NCBI RefSeq assembly: GCF_030332225.1
Contig: NZ_JAOWIF010000042.1
Location: 402,176-466,175, forward strand
From: Citrobacter sp. Cu233
GTDB taxonomy: Bacteria > Pseudomonadota > Gammaproteobacteria > Enterobacterales > Enterobacteriaceae
Direction: 5' to 3'
Length of the DNA: 64,000 bases
Shown here in pieces: positions 34,123 to 44,348 of this stretch. Positions within the stretch are counted from its first letter, which is position 1, and every line of letters begins with the position of its first letter. Below the pieces are notes generated by a model. The model did no database searches and was not told where the DNA came from. It was given only the letters and a program-made list of their open reading frames with translations. Position numbers and translations under genes: made by a program.

Positions 34123-36666
34123 ATGGCGGGGAATGACCGCGAGCCAATTGGACGTAAAGGGAAACCGACACGTCCGGTGAAACAAAAGGTGAGCCGTCGT
34201 CAACTCAGAGATGACGAGTATGACGACGATTATGATGATGATGACTATGAGGATGAAGAACCGATGCCGCGTAAGGGTAAGGGCAAAGGGCGTAAGCCTC
34301 GTGGTAAGCGTGGCTGGTTCTGGCTGCTGGTAAAACTGTCGATCGTTTTTTTGGTGCTGATCGCGATATATGGCGTGTACCTGGACCAAAAAATTCGCAG
34401 CCGTATTGATGGTAAAGTCTGGCAACTGCCTGCGGCTGTTTATGGCCGAATGGTGAACCTTGAACCAGAAATGCCCATCGGCAAGAACGAGATGGTGAAA
34501 CTGCTGGAGGCGACACAGTATCGTCAGGTCTCGAAGATGACGCGTCCCGGCGAGTTTACCGTGCAGGCGAACAGTATTGAGATGATCCGCCGTCCGTTTG
34601 ACTTCCCGGACAGTAAAGAAGGGCAGGTGCGTGCGCGTCTGACCTTTGATGGCGATCATCTGGATACCATTGAGAATATGGATAACAACCGCCAGTTCGG
34701 TTTCTTCCGTCTCGATCCGCGTTTGATCACCATGCTGTCTTCCCCGAACGGCGAGCAGCGTCTGTTCGTTCCGCGCAGCGGTTTCCCGGATCTGCTGGTG
34801 GATACGCTGCTGGCGACCGAAGACCGCCATTTCTATGAGCACGACGGTATCAGCCTCTATTCCATTGGACGTGCAGTGCTGGCGAACCTGACAGCCGGTC
34901 GTACGGTGCAGGGGGCCAGTACGCTGACACAGCAACTGGTGAAAAACCTGTTCCTGTCCAGCGAGCGCTCATACTGGCGTAAAGCGAACGAAGCCTATAT
35001 GGCGCTGATCATGGATGCGCGCTACAGCAAAGACCGCATTCTTGAACTGTATATGAATGAGGTGTACCTCGGTCAGAGCGGCGACAACGAGATCCGTGGC
35101 TTCCCGTTGGCGAGCCTGTACTATTTTGGTCGCCCGGTAGAGGAGTTGAGTCTTGACCAGCAGGCGCTGTTGGTGGGGATGGTGAAAGGCGCGTCAATCT
35201 ACAACCCATGGCGTAATCCGAAGCTGGCGCTGGAGCGTCGTAACCTGGTGCTGCGCCTGCTGCAGCAGCAGCAGATTATCGATCAGGATCTGTATGACAT
35301 GCTGAGTGCGCGTCCGTTAGGCGTGCAGCCGCGTGGTGGGGTGATTTCACCACAACCCGCGTTTATGCAGATGGTACGCCAGGAGCTACAGGCGAAGCTG
35401 GGCGATAAAGTCAAAGATCTCTCCGGTGTGAAAATTTTCACCACCTTTGATTCCGTGGCGCAGGATGCGGCAGAAAAAGCGGCGGTGGAAGGCATTCCGG
35501 TGCTGAAAAAACAGCGTAAGCTGAGCGATCTGGAAACGGCGATTGTGGTCGTTGACCGCTTTAGCGGCGAGGTTCGTGCCATGGTCGGAGGCGCAGAGCC
35601 GCAGTTTGCGGGCTATAACCGCGCGATGCAGGCCCGTCGTTCCATCGGTTCTCTGGCAAAACCGGCAACCTATCTGACGGCGCTGAGCCAGCCGAAGCTG
35701 TATCGCCTGAATACCTGGATCGCCGATGCGCCGATTGCTCTGCGCCAGCCGAACGGCCAGGTGTGGTCACCGCAAAACGATGACCGTCGCTATAGCGAAA
35801 GCGGTAAAGTGATGCTGGTGGATGCGTTAACGCGTTCAATGAACGTCCCGACCGTCAATCTGGGGATGGCGCTGGGCCTGCCAGCTGTTACCGAGACCTG
35901 GACGAAACTGGGCGCCCCGAAAGATCAGCTCAATCCGGTTCCGGCGATGCTGCTGGGGGCGTTGAACCTGACGCCAATTGAAGTGGCGCAGGCGTTCCAG
36001 ACCATCGCCAGCGGGGGTAACCGTGCGCCATTATCAGCACTGCGTTCGGTCATTGCTGAAGATGGGACCGTGTTGTATCAAAGCTTCCCGCAGGCAGAGC
36101 GCGCAGTTCCGGCTCAGGCGGCATATATGACGCTGTGGACGATGCAACAGGTGGTTCAACGCGGTACGGGTCGTCAACTGGGCGCGAAGTACCCAGGCCT
36201 CCATCTGGCAGGTAAAACCGGGACCACCAACAACAACGTGGATACCTGGTTTGCCGGTATCGACGGCAGCCAGGTGACGATTACCTGGGTAGGCCGCGAT
36301 AACAACCAGCCAACCAAGTTGTACGGTGCAAGCGGGGCGATGTCGATTTACCAGCGTTATCTGGCAAACCAGACACCCACACCGCTTACGCTGACGCCGC
36401 CGGAAGATATCGTGGATATGGGCGTCGATTACGACGGTAACTTCGTGTGCAGTGGCGGTATGCGTACGCTGCCGGTGTGGACAAGCGATCCGGATTCGCT
36501 CTGCCAGCAAGGCGAGGCGCAGCAGCAGTCGGGCAATCCGTTTGATCAGTCAACGCCGCAGCAACAGCCTCAACAACAGCAGCAACAGCAACAAGCGCCG
36601 CAGCCAGAGAAGAAAGACGGCGACGGTGTTGCTGGTTGGATCAAAGATATGTTCGGCAGTAACTAA
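34123..36666 (+). CDS. mrcB: Penicillin-binding protein 1B (bifunctional peptidoglycan synthase)
   Basis: Polymerises glycan strands and cross-links peptides. 847 residues. The acidic cytoplasmic tail (about 28-46, Asp/Glu/Tyr-rich) precedes a TM helix (about 67-90) and the UB2H domain that binds LpoB (about 110-200). The glycosyltransferase ([14 protein letters not shown], catalytic Glu) and the transpeptidase with SxxK (GSLAKP, about Ser512), SxN (SMN) and KTG (GKTGTTN) follow. A Gln-rich tail (about 795-830) ends [16 protein letters not shown] 34123 follows CGGAG by 7 bases; an upstream in-frame ATG at 34105 precedes that site and is rejected. The internal Met48 (MPRKGKGKG) matches the known gamma-form start. 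Confidence 0.97.
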   Translation: MAGNDREPIGRKGKPTRPVKQKVSRRQLRDDEYDDDYDDDDYEDEEPMPRKGKGKGRKPRGKRGWFWLLVKLSIVFLVLIAIYGVYLDQKIRSRIDGKVWQLPAAVYGRMVNLEPEMPIGKNEMVKLLEATQYRQVSKMTRPGEFTVQANSIEMIRRPFDFPDSKEGQVRARLTFDGDHLDTIENMDNNRQFGFFRLDPRLITMLSSPNGEQRLFVPRSGFPDLLVDTLLATEDRHFYEHDGISLYSIGRAVLANLTAGRTVQGASTLTQQLVKNLFLSSERSYWRKANEAYMALIMDARYSKDRILELYMNEVYLGQSGDNEIRGFPLASLYYFGRPVEELSLDQQALLVGMVKGASIYNPWRNPKLALERRNLVLRLLQQQQIIDQDLYDMLSARPLGVQPRGGVISPQPAFMQMVRQELQAKLGDKVKDLSGVKIFTTFDSVAQDAAEKAAVEGIPVLKKQRKLSDLETAIVVVDRFSGEVRAMVGGAEPQFAGYNRAMQARRSIGSLAKPATYLTALSQPKLYRLNTWIADAPIALRQPNGQVWSPQNDDRRYSESGKVMLVDALTRSMNVPTVNLGMALGLPAVTETWTKLGAPKDQLNPVPAMLLGALNLTPIEVAQAFQTIASGGNRAPLSALRSVIAEDGTVLYQSFPQAERAVPAQAAYMTLWTMQQVVQRGTGRQLGAKYPGLHLAGKTGTTNNNVDTWFAGIDGSQVTITWVGRDNNQPTKLYGASGAMSIYQRYLANQTPTPLTLTPPEDIVDMGVDYDGNFVCSGGMRTLPVWTSDPDSLCQQGEAQQQSGNPFDQSTPQQQPQQQQQQQQAPQPEKKDGDGVAGWIKDMFGSN

Positions 36667-36674
36667 CCTCTCCC

Positions 36675-36703
36675 AAAACCCGCTCCGGCGGGTTTTTCTT
36701 TTC
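36675..36703 (+). terminator. mrcB terminator
   Basis: An AAAACCCGC-tccg-GCGGGTTTTT hairpin with a T-rich tail, 9 bases after the stop. Confidence 0.9.
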
Positions 36704-36844
36704 TCACATCCGGTTCCGGGCAAAACAACATTCCAGCCTAATTTATTAACCCTTTCTTTTCATCTGGTTATTTCTTAACCCCTCAGTTTTAGTAGGGGCG
36801 CGTATCGCTTGCTATCTCGCCAGCGTTTCGAATATTATGCTGTC

Positions 36845-36880
36845 GTTATAATAATAATTCTCGTTTACGTTATCATTCAC
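36845..36880 (+). promoter_or_regulatory. Fur-box region of the fhu operon
   Basis: AT-rich GTTATAATAATAATTCTCGTTTACGTTATCATTC-type sequence carries overlapping matches to the Fur repeat unit (GATAAT and inverse ATTATC), 20-55 bp before fhuA. The E. coli fhuA promoter has the same arrangement. It predicts derepression under iron limitation. Confidence 0.8.
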
Positions 36881-36899
36881 TTTCATCAGAGAAATACCA

Positions 36900-39149
36900 A
36901 TGGCGCGTCTTAAAACTGCTCAGCCGAGTTCATCGCTGCGTAAAATCGCAGTTGTGGTAGCCACAGCGGTTAGCGGCATGTCTGTGTATGCACAGGCGGC
37001 GGTTCAACCGAAAGAAGAAACCATCACCGTAACCGCAGCTCCTGCCGCACAAGAAAGCGCATGGGGGCCAGCTGCAACCATCGCCGCACGCCAGTCTGCT
37101 ACGGCGACCAAAACCGATACCCCTATTCAGAAAGTTCCGCAGTCTATTTCAGTGGTCACTGCCGAAGAGATGGCATTGCATCAGCCAAAATCGGTTAAAG
37201 AGGCGCTCAGCTACACCCCTGGCGTTGCCGTGGGCACGCGTGGCGCGTCCAATACCTATGACTACCTGATTATTCGTGGATTTGCCGCAGACGGCCAAAG
37301 TCAGAATAACTATCTGAATGGCCTGAAGATGCAGGGTAACTTCTACAACGATGCTGTAATTGACCCTTATATGCTGGAGCGTGCTGAAGTGATGCGCGGT
37401 CCAGTTTCCGTTCTGTACGGAAAGAGCAACCCGGGTGGGTTGTTGAACATGGTCAGCAAGCGCCCGACAACGGAACCGCTGAAAGAAATTCAGTTCAAAA
37501 TGGGCACTGACAGCCTGTTCCAGACCGGTTTTGACTTCAGCGATGCGCTGGATGACGATGGTGTGTACTCATACCGTCTGACCGGCCTGGCACGTTCCGC
37601 AAATGCCCAGCAGCAGGGCGCAGAAGAACAACGTTATGCTATCGCGCCATCTTTCTCATGGCGTCCGGATGATAAGACGAACTTCACCTTCCTTTCCTAC
37701 TTCCAGAACGAGCCGGAAACGGGTTATTACGGCTGGTTGCCGAAAGAGGGGACTGTGTCTAAGTTGCCAAACGGTTCGCGTCTGCCAACCGATTTCAACG
37801 AAGGTGCGAACAACAATACCTACTCTCGTAATGAGAAGATGGTGGGTTACAGCTTCGACCACGAATTTAACGACACCTTCACCGTGCGTCAGAATCTACG
37901 TTATGCGCAAAACAAAGTGTCGCAGAAAAGCGTGTATGGCTATGGTATGTGCTCCGATCCACTTTATACAAAGGATCCGGCAAACAGTCCTTGCGCCAGT
38001 GTCCCTCAGTCAGATTGGGATCATACGCTGACTCGTCAGTATGTTGACGATAATGAGAAATTGCAGAACTTCGCTGTTGATACCCAGTTGCAGAGTAAAT
38101 TCACCACCGGTTCTCTGGATCATACCCTGCTGACCGGCGTTGATTTTATGCGTATGCGTAACGATATCGACTCCTGGTTTGGTTGGGCCGGGTCAGTACC
38201 TCCGTCCGATATCTATAATCTTGATCGCAGCGACTTCGATTTTGGTTCGCATCCTGGTCCTGGCGCTGCCTACCGTGTCCTGAATAAACAGAAACAGACT
38301 GGCCTGTATGCGCAGGATCAGATGCAGTGGGATAAGGTGCTGGTGACTTTGGGCGGTCGTTACGACTGGGCTAAACAGGACTCTCTGAACCGTGTTTCTG
38401 GCGTTACGGATTCCCGTGATGATAAGCAGTTCACCTGGCGTGGCGGTGTGAACTATCTGTTCGATAATGGCGTAACGCCTTACTTCAGTTACAGTGAATC
38501 CTTTGAACCGGCTTCACAAACGGGCGCAAGCGGTAATATCTTTGCTCCATCCAAAGGTAAGCAGTACGAAGCGGGTGTGAAGTATGTGCCGAGCGATCGT
38601 CCGATCGTGTTGACCGGTGCCGTTTACCAGTTGACTAAAACCAACAATCTGATGGCTGATCCGTCAGGTTCGATTTTCTCGGTTGAAGGTGGTGAAATTC
38701 GTTCACGCGGTGTTGAAATTGAAGCGAAAGCGGCGCTGTCAGCAAGCGTTAACGTGGTCGGTTCTTATACCTATACCGATGCGGAATACACCACTGACAC
38801 CAACTACAAAGGCAACACGCCTGCTCAGGTGCCAAAACATATGGCATCACTGTGGGGTGACTACACCATCTATGACGGCGCATTATCTGGCCTGACGCTG
38901 GGAACTGGCGCGCGTTTAACCGGCTCAAGCTACGGCGATCCGGCAAACTCCTTCAAAGTGGGAAGCTACACGGTAGTGGATGCGTTAGTACGATACGATC
39001 TGGCGCGCGTCGGTATGGCGGGGTCCAACGTAGCGTTGCATGTGAACAATTTGCTTGATCGTGAGTACGTTGCCAGCTGTTTCAACACTTATGGCTGTTT
39101 CTGGGGCGCAGAACGTCAGGTCGTTGCAACAGCAACCTTCCGTTTCTAA
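36900..39149 (+). CDS. fhuA: TonB-dependent ferrichrome outer-membrane receptor
   Basis: Imports ferrichrome iron(III) hydroxamates across the outer membrane using TonB energy; the E. coli version is also the receptor for phages T1, T5 and phi80, colicin M and microcin J25. 749 residues. Signal peptide (about 1-33, ending AQA) is followed by the TonB box (ETITVTAAPA), the plug (about 40-195, with VPQSISVVTAEEM and GLLNMVSKRP) and a 22-strand barrel ending in Phe (ATATFRF). The extracellular loop near residues 350-375, with the phage-binding loop-4 region, differs most from K-12 (CSDPLYTKDPANSPCASVP), so phage sensitivity may differ. Confidence 0.97.
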   Translation: MARLKTAQPSSSLRKIAVVVATAVSGMSVYAQAAVQPKEETITVTAAPAAQESAWGPAATIAARQSATATKTDTPIQKVPQSISVVTAEEMALHQPKSVKEALSYTPGVAVGTRGASNTYDYLIIRGFAADGQSQNNYLNGLKMQGNFYNDAVIDPYMLERAEVMRGPVSVLYGKSNPGGLLNMVSKRPTTEPLKEIQFKMGTDSLFQTGFDFSDALDDDGVYSYRLTGLARSANAQQQGAEEQRYAIAPSFSWRPDDKTNFTFLSYFQNEPETGYYGWLPKEGTVSKLPNGSRLPTDFNEGANNNTYSRNEKMVGYSFDHEFNDTFTVRQNLRYAQNKVSQKSVYGYGMCSDPLYTKDPANSPCASVPQSDWDHTLTRQYVDDNEKLQNFAVDTQLQSKFTTGSLDHTLLTGVDFMRMRNDIDSWFGWAGSVPPSDIYNLDRSDFDFGSHPGPGAAYRVLNKQKQTGLYAQDQMQWDKVLVTLGGRYDWAKQDSLNRVSGVTDSRDDKQFTWRGGVNYLFDNGVTPYFSYSESFEPASQTGASGNIFAPSKGKQYEAGVKYVPSDRPIVLTGAVYQLTKTNNLMADPSGSIFSVEGGEIRSRGVEIEAKAALSASVNVVGSYTYTDAEYTTDTNYKGNTPAQVPKHMASLWGDYTIYDGALSGLTLGTGARLTGSSYGDPANSFKVGSYTVVDALVRYDLARVGMAGSNVALHVNNLLDREYVASCFNTYGCFWGAERQVVATATFRF

Positions 39150-39158
39150 TTTCTCTTT

Positions 39159-39182
39159 GGGCACGCTTTGCGTGCCCGTTTT
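39159..39182 (+). terminator. Intercistronic hairpin between fhuA and fhuC
   Basis: GGGCACGC-ttt-GCGTGCCC followed by GTTTT, 9 bases after the fhuA stop. It probably acts as a partial terminator so that the abundant receptor is made in excess of the transporter. Confidence 0.85.
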
Positions 39183-39196
39183 ACAAGTTGGCCGCT

Positions 39197-39994
39197 ATGC
39201 AGGAAAACAGATCCCATCCCGACACCACTTTTGCGTTGAGTAACGTCTCCTTTCGTGTGCCTGGCCGCACGCTTTTGCATCCCCTCTCGTTAACGTTTCC
39301 CGTGGGAAAAGTGACTGGCCTTATCGGTCATAACGGCTCTGGTAAATCGACCTTATTGAAGATGCTGGGACGTCATCAGCCTCCTTCAGAAGGCGATATT
39401 CTGCTCGACGAGCAGCCGCTTGAGAACTGGAGCAGCAAAGCATTTGCCCGTAAGGTCGCTTATTTACCGCAGCAATTGCCGCAGGCGGAAGGGATGACGG
39501 TGCGTGAACTGGTGGCGATTGGTCGTTATCCCTGGCATGGGGCGCTGGGACGTTTTGGCGTGACTGACAGAGAGAAAGTGGAAGAGGCAATTACGCTTGT
39601 TGGGCTCAAACCGCTGGCGCATCGCCTGGTGGATAGCTTGTCGGGCGGCGAGCGTCAGCGTGCGTGGATCGCCATGCTGGTGGCACAAGACAGCCGTTGT
39701 CTGCTGCTTGACGAACCGACCTCGGCGCTGGATATCGCACATCAGGTTGATGTTCTGGCGCTGGTGCATCGCTTGAGCCAACAACGTGGATTGACGGTGG
39801 TTGCCGTACTGCATGATATCAACATGGCTGCCCGCTACTGTGACTACCTGGTCGCGCTGCGCGGAGGCGAAATGATTGCAGAGGGAACACCCGCGGAACT
39901 GATGCGTAGTGAAACCCTGGAACTGATTTACGGTATCCCGATGGGCATTTTGCCGCATCCGGCCGGTGCTGCACCCGTGAGTTTTGTCTATTAA
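39197..39994 (+). CDS. fhuC: Ferrichrome ABC transporter ATPase
   Basis: Cytoplasmic ATPase of the hydroxamate siderophore importer. 265 residues with Walker A GHNGSGKST (about 46), Q-loop LPQQLP, signature LSGGERQR (about 147), Walker B CLLLDEPTSALD (about 166) and H-loop AVLHDINMA. ATG 39197 gives the E. coli-like start MQENRSHPDTTFALSNVSF; the open frame reaches back to TTG 39188. Its stop overlaps the fhuD start by one base (TAATG), showing tight coupling. Confidence 0.96.
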   Translation: MQENRSHPDTTFALSNVSFRVPGRTLLHPLSLTFPVGKVTGLIGHNGSGKSTLLKMLGRHQPPSEGDILLDEQPLENWSSKAFARKVAYLPQQLPQAEGMTVRELVAIGRYPWHGALGRFGVTDREKVEEAITLVGLKPLAHRLVDSLSGGERQRAWIAMLVAQDSRCLLLDEPTSALDIAHQVDVLALVHRLSQQRGLTVVAVLHDINMAARYCDYLVALRGGEMIAEGTPAELMRSETLELIYGIPMGILPHPAGAAPVSFVY

Positions 39995-40884
39995 TGATTG
40001 GATTACCTCATCTTTCCCGTCGACGGCTGCTAACGGCAATGGCGCTATCGCCGCTACTGTGGCAAATGAATACCGCCCGCGCAGCGGCGGTTGATCTACA
40101 GCGTATTGTTGCGCTGGAATGGCTTCCGGTTGAGCTGCTGCTGGCGCTGGGTGTTGCACCTTACGGTGTCGCGGATATTCCAAACTACAAACTGTGGGTC
40201 AACGAACCTGTGCTACCGGACTCCGTCATCGATGTCGGATTACGTACTGAACCGAACCTCGAACTGCTGACCGAAATGAAACCCTCATTTATGGTCTGGT
40301 CGGCTGGTTACGGTCCGGCACCTGAGAAGCTTGCTCGTATTGCGCCGGGTCGTGGCTTTAACTTCAGCGATGGCAAAAAGCCGCTGGCGGTTGCACGTCA
40401 GTCATTGCAAGAACTGGCGCAGTTGTTGAATCTGCAGACCACTGCCGAACGTCATCTGTCGCAGTACGAACACCTGATTACCAGCCTGAAACCGCGCTTT
40501 ATTCAGCGAGGCTCCCGGCCATTACTGCTGATGACCCTGCTCGATCCTCGCCATATGCTGGTATTTGGTCCTAATTGCTTGTTCCAGGAAGTGCTGGATG
40601 AGTACGGGATCCGCAACGCCTGGCAGGGTGAAACCAACTTTTGGGGCAGCACCGCGGTAGGGATCGATCGGCTTGCCGCCTACAAAGATGTTGATGTGCT
40701 GTGTTTCGATCACGGTAACAGCAAGGATATGCAAGCACTGATGTCCACACCGTTGTGGCAGGCGATGCCGTTTGTCCGTAGCGGGCGTTTTCAGCGCGTC
40801 CCTGCCGTCTGGTTCTATGGTGCCACGCTATCGGCTATGCACTTCGCGCGCATCCTTGATAATGCGCTGGGAGGCAAAGCGTGA
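39994..40884 (+). CDS. fhuD: Periplasmic ferrichrome-binding protein
   Basis: Carries hydroxamate siderophores from FhuA to FhuBC. 296 residues. The N-terminus SRRRLLTAMALSPLLW...ARA (about 8-31) is a twin-arginine-type signal. The mature protein is a class III binding protein with a rigid interdomain helix and the conserved GLRTEPNLELLTEMKPSFMVWSAGYG segment. Conserved Trp and Arg ligand contacts (NAWQGETNFWGS) are present. It overlaps both neighbours, so translation is coupled. Confidence 0.96.
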   Translation: MIGLPHLSRRRLLTAMALSPLLWQMNTARAAAVDLQRIVALEWLPVELLLALGVAPYGVADIPNYKLWVNEPVLPDSVIDVGLRTEPNLELLTEMKPSFMVWSAGYGPAPEKLARIAPGRGFNFSDGKKPLAVARQSLQELAQLLNLQTTAERHLSQYEHLITSLKPRFIQRGSRPLLLMTLLDPRHMLVFGPNCLFQEVLDEYGIRNAWQGETNFWGSTAVGIDRLAAYKDVDVLCFDHGNSKDMQALMSTPLWQAMPFVRSGRFQRVPAVWFYGATLSAMHFARILDNALGGKA

Positions 40885-42863
40885 GTAAACGTATTGCGTT
40901 GTTCCCGGCACTTCTGCTCACGATTCTGTTTATCGCGGCCTGTTGGCTCACCTGGGTTAACTTCTCCGCTACTCTGCCGCGTAGCCAGTGGCGACAGGCA
41001 ATCTGGTCACCGGATATCGATGTCATTGAGCAGATGGTGTTCCATTTCAGCCTGCTGCCGAGGCTGGTCATCGCGTTACTGGTGGGAGCCGGGCTGGGAC
41101 TGGTTGGTGTGCTGTTTCAGCAGGTACTGCGTAACCCGCTGGCGGAACCGACTACGCTGGGTGTTGCAACCGGGGCGCAACTGGGCATCACGGTGACTAC
41201 GCTATGGGCTATTCCTGGCGCAATGACGACACAATTTGCGGCGCTGGCAGGGGCTTGTATCGTTGGGGCGTTGGTGTTTGGCGTCGCCTGGGGCAAACGA
41301 CTTTCTCCTGTGACGTTGATCCTCGCGGGCCTGGTGGTCAGCCTGTACTGTGGCGCGATTAATCAATTGATGGTGATTTTCCATCACGATCAGCTACAAA
41401 GCATGTTTTTGTGGAGCAGCGGAACGCTGACCCAAACCGACTGGAGCGGGGTGCAAAGACTGTGGCCGCAACTGGTGGGGGGCGTGATGTTGACGCTGCT
41501 GCTGCTACGTCCAATGACGCTCATGGGACTGGATGACGGTGTGGCGCGTAATCTCGGTCTGGCGCTCTCATTGGCGCGACTGGCGGCATTAACGCTGGCG
41601 ATTGTGCTGAGTGCCTTGCTGGTTAACGCGGTGGGGATTATCGGTTTTATCGGCCTGTTTGCACCGCTGCTGGCGAAAATGCTCGGCGCGCGGCGTTTGC
41701 TGGCGCGTCTGCTGCTGGCTCCGCTTATTGGCGCGCTGATCCTCTGGCTCTCCGATCAAATTATTTTGTGGCTCACTCGCGTCTGGATGGAAGTCTCTAC
41801 GGGATCGGTGACGGCGTTGATTGGCGCGCCGCTACTGCTGTGGTTGCTGCCGCGTCTGAAGAGCATAAGTGCACCGGATATGAATGCCAGCAACCGTGTC
41901 GCCGCTGAGCGCCAGCACGTGCTGATGTTCGCGCTGGCTGGGGGCGCAATATTGTTGCTGACGGTTGTGGTTGCGTTGTCATTGGGTCGTGATGCTCACG
42001 GCTGGAACTGGGCCAGTGGCGCAATGCTGGATGAACTGATGCCCTGGCGCTGGCCGCGCATCCTGGCTGCACTGGTAGCTGGTGTAATGCTGGCTGTGGC
42101 GGGCTGTATTATTCAGCGTTTGACCGGTAATCCGATGGCCAGCCCGGAAGTGTTGGGGATTAGCTCTGGTGCGGCTTTCGGCGTCGTACTGATGCTGTTT
42201 CTGGTGCCCGGAAACGCGTTTGGCTGGTTGCTGCCGGCGGGGAGTCTCGGTGCGGCGGTGACGCTGTTAATCATTATGATTGCCGCCGGGCGTGGAGGTT
42301 TCTCTCCGCACAGGATGCTGTTGGCGGGGATGGCGCTCAGTACGGCATTCACTATGTTGCTGATGATGCTGCAGGCAAGCGGCGATCCGCGCATGGCGGG
42401 CATTCTGACCTGGATGTCCGGCTCGACCTATAACGCTTCCAGCGAACAGGTTTTGCGTACCGGCATTGTGATGATCATTCTGCTGGCGATAACGCCGTTG
42501 TGCCGCCGCTGGTTGACGATTCTACCGTTAGGGGGGGACACTGCACGGGCTGTCGGTATGGCATTAACGCCGTCGCGTGTTGGCTTACTGATGTTGGCTG
42601 CGGGTCTGACCGCGACGGCGACCATGACCATTGGGCCGTTGAGCTTTGTGGGGCTGATGGCGCCGCATATCGCGCGGATGTTAGGTTTTCGACGTACGAT
42701 GCCGCATATGGTGATATCCGCGCTGGCGGGGGGCGTGCTGCTGGTGTTTGCCGACTGGTGCGGCAGAATGGTGCTGTTTCCGTATCAGATCCCGGCGGGA
42801 TTACTGTCGACGTTTATTGGTGCGCCGTACTTTATCTATTTGTTGAGAAAACAGAGCCGGTAA
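40881..42863 (+). CDS. fhuB: Ferrichrome ABC transporter permease (fused double permease)
   Basis: 660 residues, about twice the normal length for a FecCD-family permease, because two homologous halves of about 330 residues are fused. Each half has a conserved LAEPTTLGVATGAQLG / MASPEVLGISSGAAFG segment and a GFIGL / SFVGLMAPHIARMLG coupling motif. Some 20 transmembrane helices are expected. GTG 40881 overlaps the fhuD stop (GTGA). The gene ends 37 bp from the convergent hemL. Confidence 0.96.
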   Translation: MSKRIALFPALLLTILFIAACWLTWVNFSATLPRSQWRQAIWSPDIDVIEQMVFHFSLLPRLVIALLVGAGLGLVGVLFQQVLRNPLAEPTTLGVATGAQLGITVTTLWAIPGAMTTQFAALAGACIVGALVFGVAWGKRLSPVTLILAGLVVSLYCGAINQLMVIFHHDQLQSMFLWSSGTLTQTDWSGVQRLWPQLVGGVMLTLLLLRPMTLMGLDDGVARNLGLALSLARLAALTLAIVLSALLVNAVGIIGFIGLFAPLLAKMLGARRLLARLLLAPLIGALILWLSDQIILWLTRVWMEVSTGSVTALIGAPLLLWLLPRLKSISAPDMNASNRVAAERQHVLMFALAGGAILLLTVVVALSLGRDAHGWNWASGAMLDELMPWRWPRILAALVAGVMLAVAGCIIQRLTGNPMASPEVLGISSGAAFGVVLMLFLVPGNAFGWLLPAGSLGAAVTLLIIMIAAGRGGFSPHRMLLAGMALSTAFTMLLMMLQASGDPRMAGILTWMSGSTYNASSEQVLRTGIVMIILLAITPLCRRWLTILPLGGDTARAVGMALTPSRVGLLMLAAGLTATATMTIGPLSFVGLMAPHIARMLGFRRTMPHMVISALAGGVLLVFADWCGRMVLFPYQIPAGLLSTFIGAPYFIYLLRKQSR

Positions 42864-42870
42864 TGTAAAC

Positions 42871-42892
42871 GCCTCGCCTTAACAGGCGAGGC
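42871..42892. terminator. Shared hairpin between convergent fhuB and hemL
   Basis: An 8-bp perfect stem GCCTCGCC-ttaaca-GGCGAGGC lies between the two stop codons. Only short T tracts flank it, slightly better on the hemL (minus) side (GTTT). It can serve both transcripts. Confidence 0.65.
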
Positions 42893-42899
42893 GAATGGA

Positions 42900-44180
42900 T
42901 CACAGCTTCGCAAACACCCGACGCGCGGCGTCGATGGTGTTATTGATATCTTCTTCGCTGTGCGCGACAGACATAAAGCCTGCTTCAAAGGCGGATGGTG
43001 CCAGGTAAACGCCTTCATCCAGCATCATATGGAAGAAGCGCTTAAAGCGTTCAACGTCGCAGGACATCACGTCCTGATAGCAGGTTACGCTTTCTGCATC
43101 AGTGAAGAAAATCCCGAACATCCCGCCGACATGGTTAACCACCAGTGGAATATTGGCTTCCTGGGCGGCTTCCAGCAGGCCTTCCGCCAGGCGCGTCGTC
43201 AGTTCGTTCAGCGTCTCATGAATCCCCGGCTGGGCGACTTCATTCAGACAGGCGAATCCTGCCGCCATCGCAATTGGATTACCGGACAGCGTACCCGCCT
43301 GGTAAACCGGTCCGGTTGGGGCCAGGGCATCCATCACATCACGACGGCCGCCAAATGCGCCAACAGGCATGCCGCCACCGATGATTTTACCCAGGCAGGT
43401 CAGATCCGGCACGACACCGTAGTAATCCTGCGCGCCCGCCAGTGCGACGCGGAAACCGGTCATGACTTCATCGATGATCAACAGCGCACCAAACTCGTCA
43501 CACAGCGCGCGCAGACCCGGCAGGAACTCCGGCAATGGCGGGATGCAGTTCATGTTGCCCGCAACCGGCTCAACGATAATACAGGCGATCTCCTGCGGAT
43601 ACTGCTCGAATGCCGCACGTACGGAGGCAAGATCGTTATAGGTACAAGTCAGGGTATGCTTCGCAAAATCCGCCGGAACGCCCGGAGAGTTAGGCTGGCC
43701 AAGCGTCAGTGCGCCGGAACCGGCTTTTACCAGCAGGCAGTCAGCATGACCGTGGTAGCAGCCTTCAAATTTGATGATTTTATCGCGGCCAGTGAAACCA
43801 CGCGCCAGACGGATCGCACTCATTGTGGCTTCGGTACCGGAGTTCACCATACGTACCATATCCATGGTTGGCACTAACTCAGTGACCAGCGCCGCCATTT
43901 TGACTTCCATCTCGGTCGGTGCGCCGAAGCTTAAACCGCGCTCTGCAGCTTCAATCACGGCATTGCGAATTGCCGGGTGGTTATGACCCAGCACCATCGG
44001 CCCCCAGGAGCCGACATAATCGATATAGGCTTTACCATCGACATCATACAGATATGCGCCGTCCGCTTTTTCAATAAACAGCGGAGTACCACCCACGCCA
44101 GTAAAGGCGCGAACTGGGGAGTTAACGCCGCCGGGGATAAGTTCGCGTGCTGCGCTGTAGAGGTTTTCAGACTTACTCAT
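42900..44180 (-). CDS. hemL: Glutamate-1-semialdehyde 2,1-aminomutase
   Basis: PLP enzyme that turns glutamate-1-semialdehyde into 5-aminolevulinate, the C5 route to heme. 426 residues, same as E. coli. The PLP lysine is in [17 protein letters not shown] (Lys265). The cofactor-Asp motif is [12 protein letters not shown] (about 240). The gating-loop region [17 protein letters not shown] is about 150-165. Divergent from clcA across a 168-bp gap. Confidence 0.97.
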   Translation of the reverse strand: MSKSENLYSAARELIPGGVNSPVRAFTGVGGTPLFIEKADGAYLYDVDGKAYIDYVGSWGPMVLGHNHPAIRNAVIEAAERGLSFGAPTEMEVKMAALVTELVPTMDMVRMVNSGTEATMSAIRLARGFTGRDKIIKFEGCYHGHADCLLVKAGSGALTLGQPNSPGVPADFAKHTLTCTYNDLASVRAAFEQYPQEIACIIVEPVAGNMNCIPPLPEFLPGLRALCDEFGALLIIDEVMTGFRVALAGAQDYYGVVPDLTCLGKIIGGGMPVGAFGGRRDVMDALAPTGPVYQAGTLSGNPIAMAAGFACLNEVAQPGIHETLNELTTRLAEGLLEAAQEANIPLVVNHVGGMFGIFFTDAESVTCYQDVMSCDVERFKRFFHMMLDEGVYLAPSAFEAGFMSVAHSEEDINNTIDAARRVFAKL

Positions 44181-44348
44181 GGATGGGGTCCTGGTTCGTA
44201 GAAAAAGTAAATGCCCGCTATTCTAGTTATTCAGAGAAGGTTATGAAAGTTTTGCGTATTTGAAACAATACGATTTGCAGGGGATTTTCACGAAACGTGC
44301 GAGTAGAATGCCGTTTCCGTATTTGTATTACCAATTAATGATTATCTG

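Noticed and set aside
36541-36605. CAG/CAA-rich run at the end of mrcB as a possible microsatellite or separate feature
   Set aside because: It encodes the Gln-rich C-terminal tail that PBP1B normally has. It could vary in length but is not a separate element.
42960-43877. 305-codon frame antisense to hemL
   Set aside because: Same cause: a shadow of the hemL codon pattern. HemL on the minus strand is full length and conserved.
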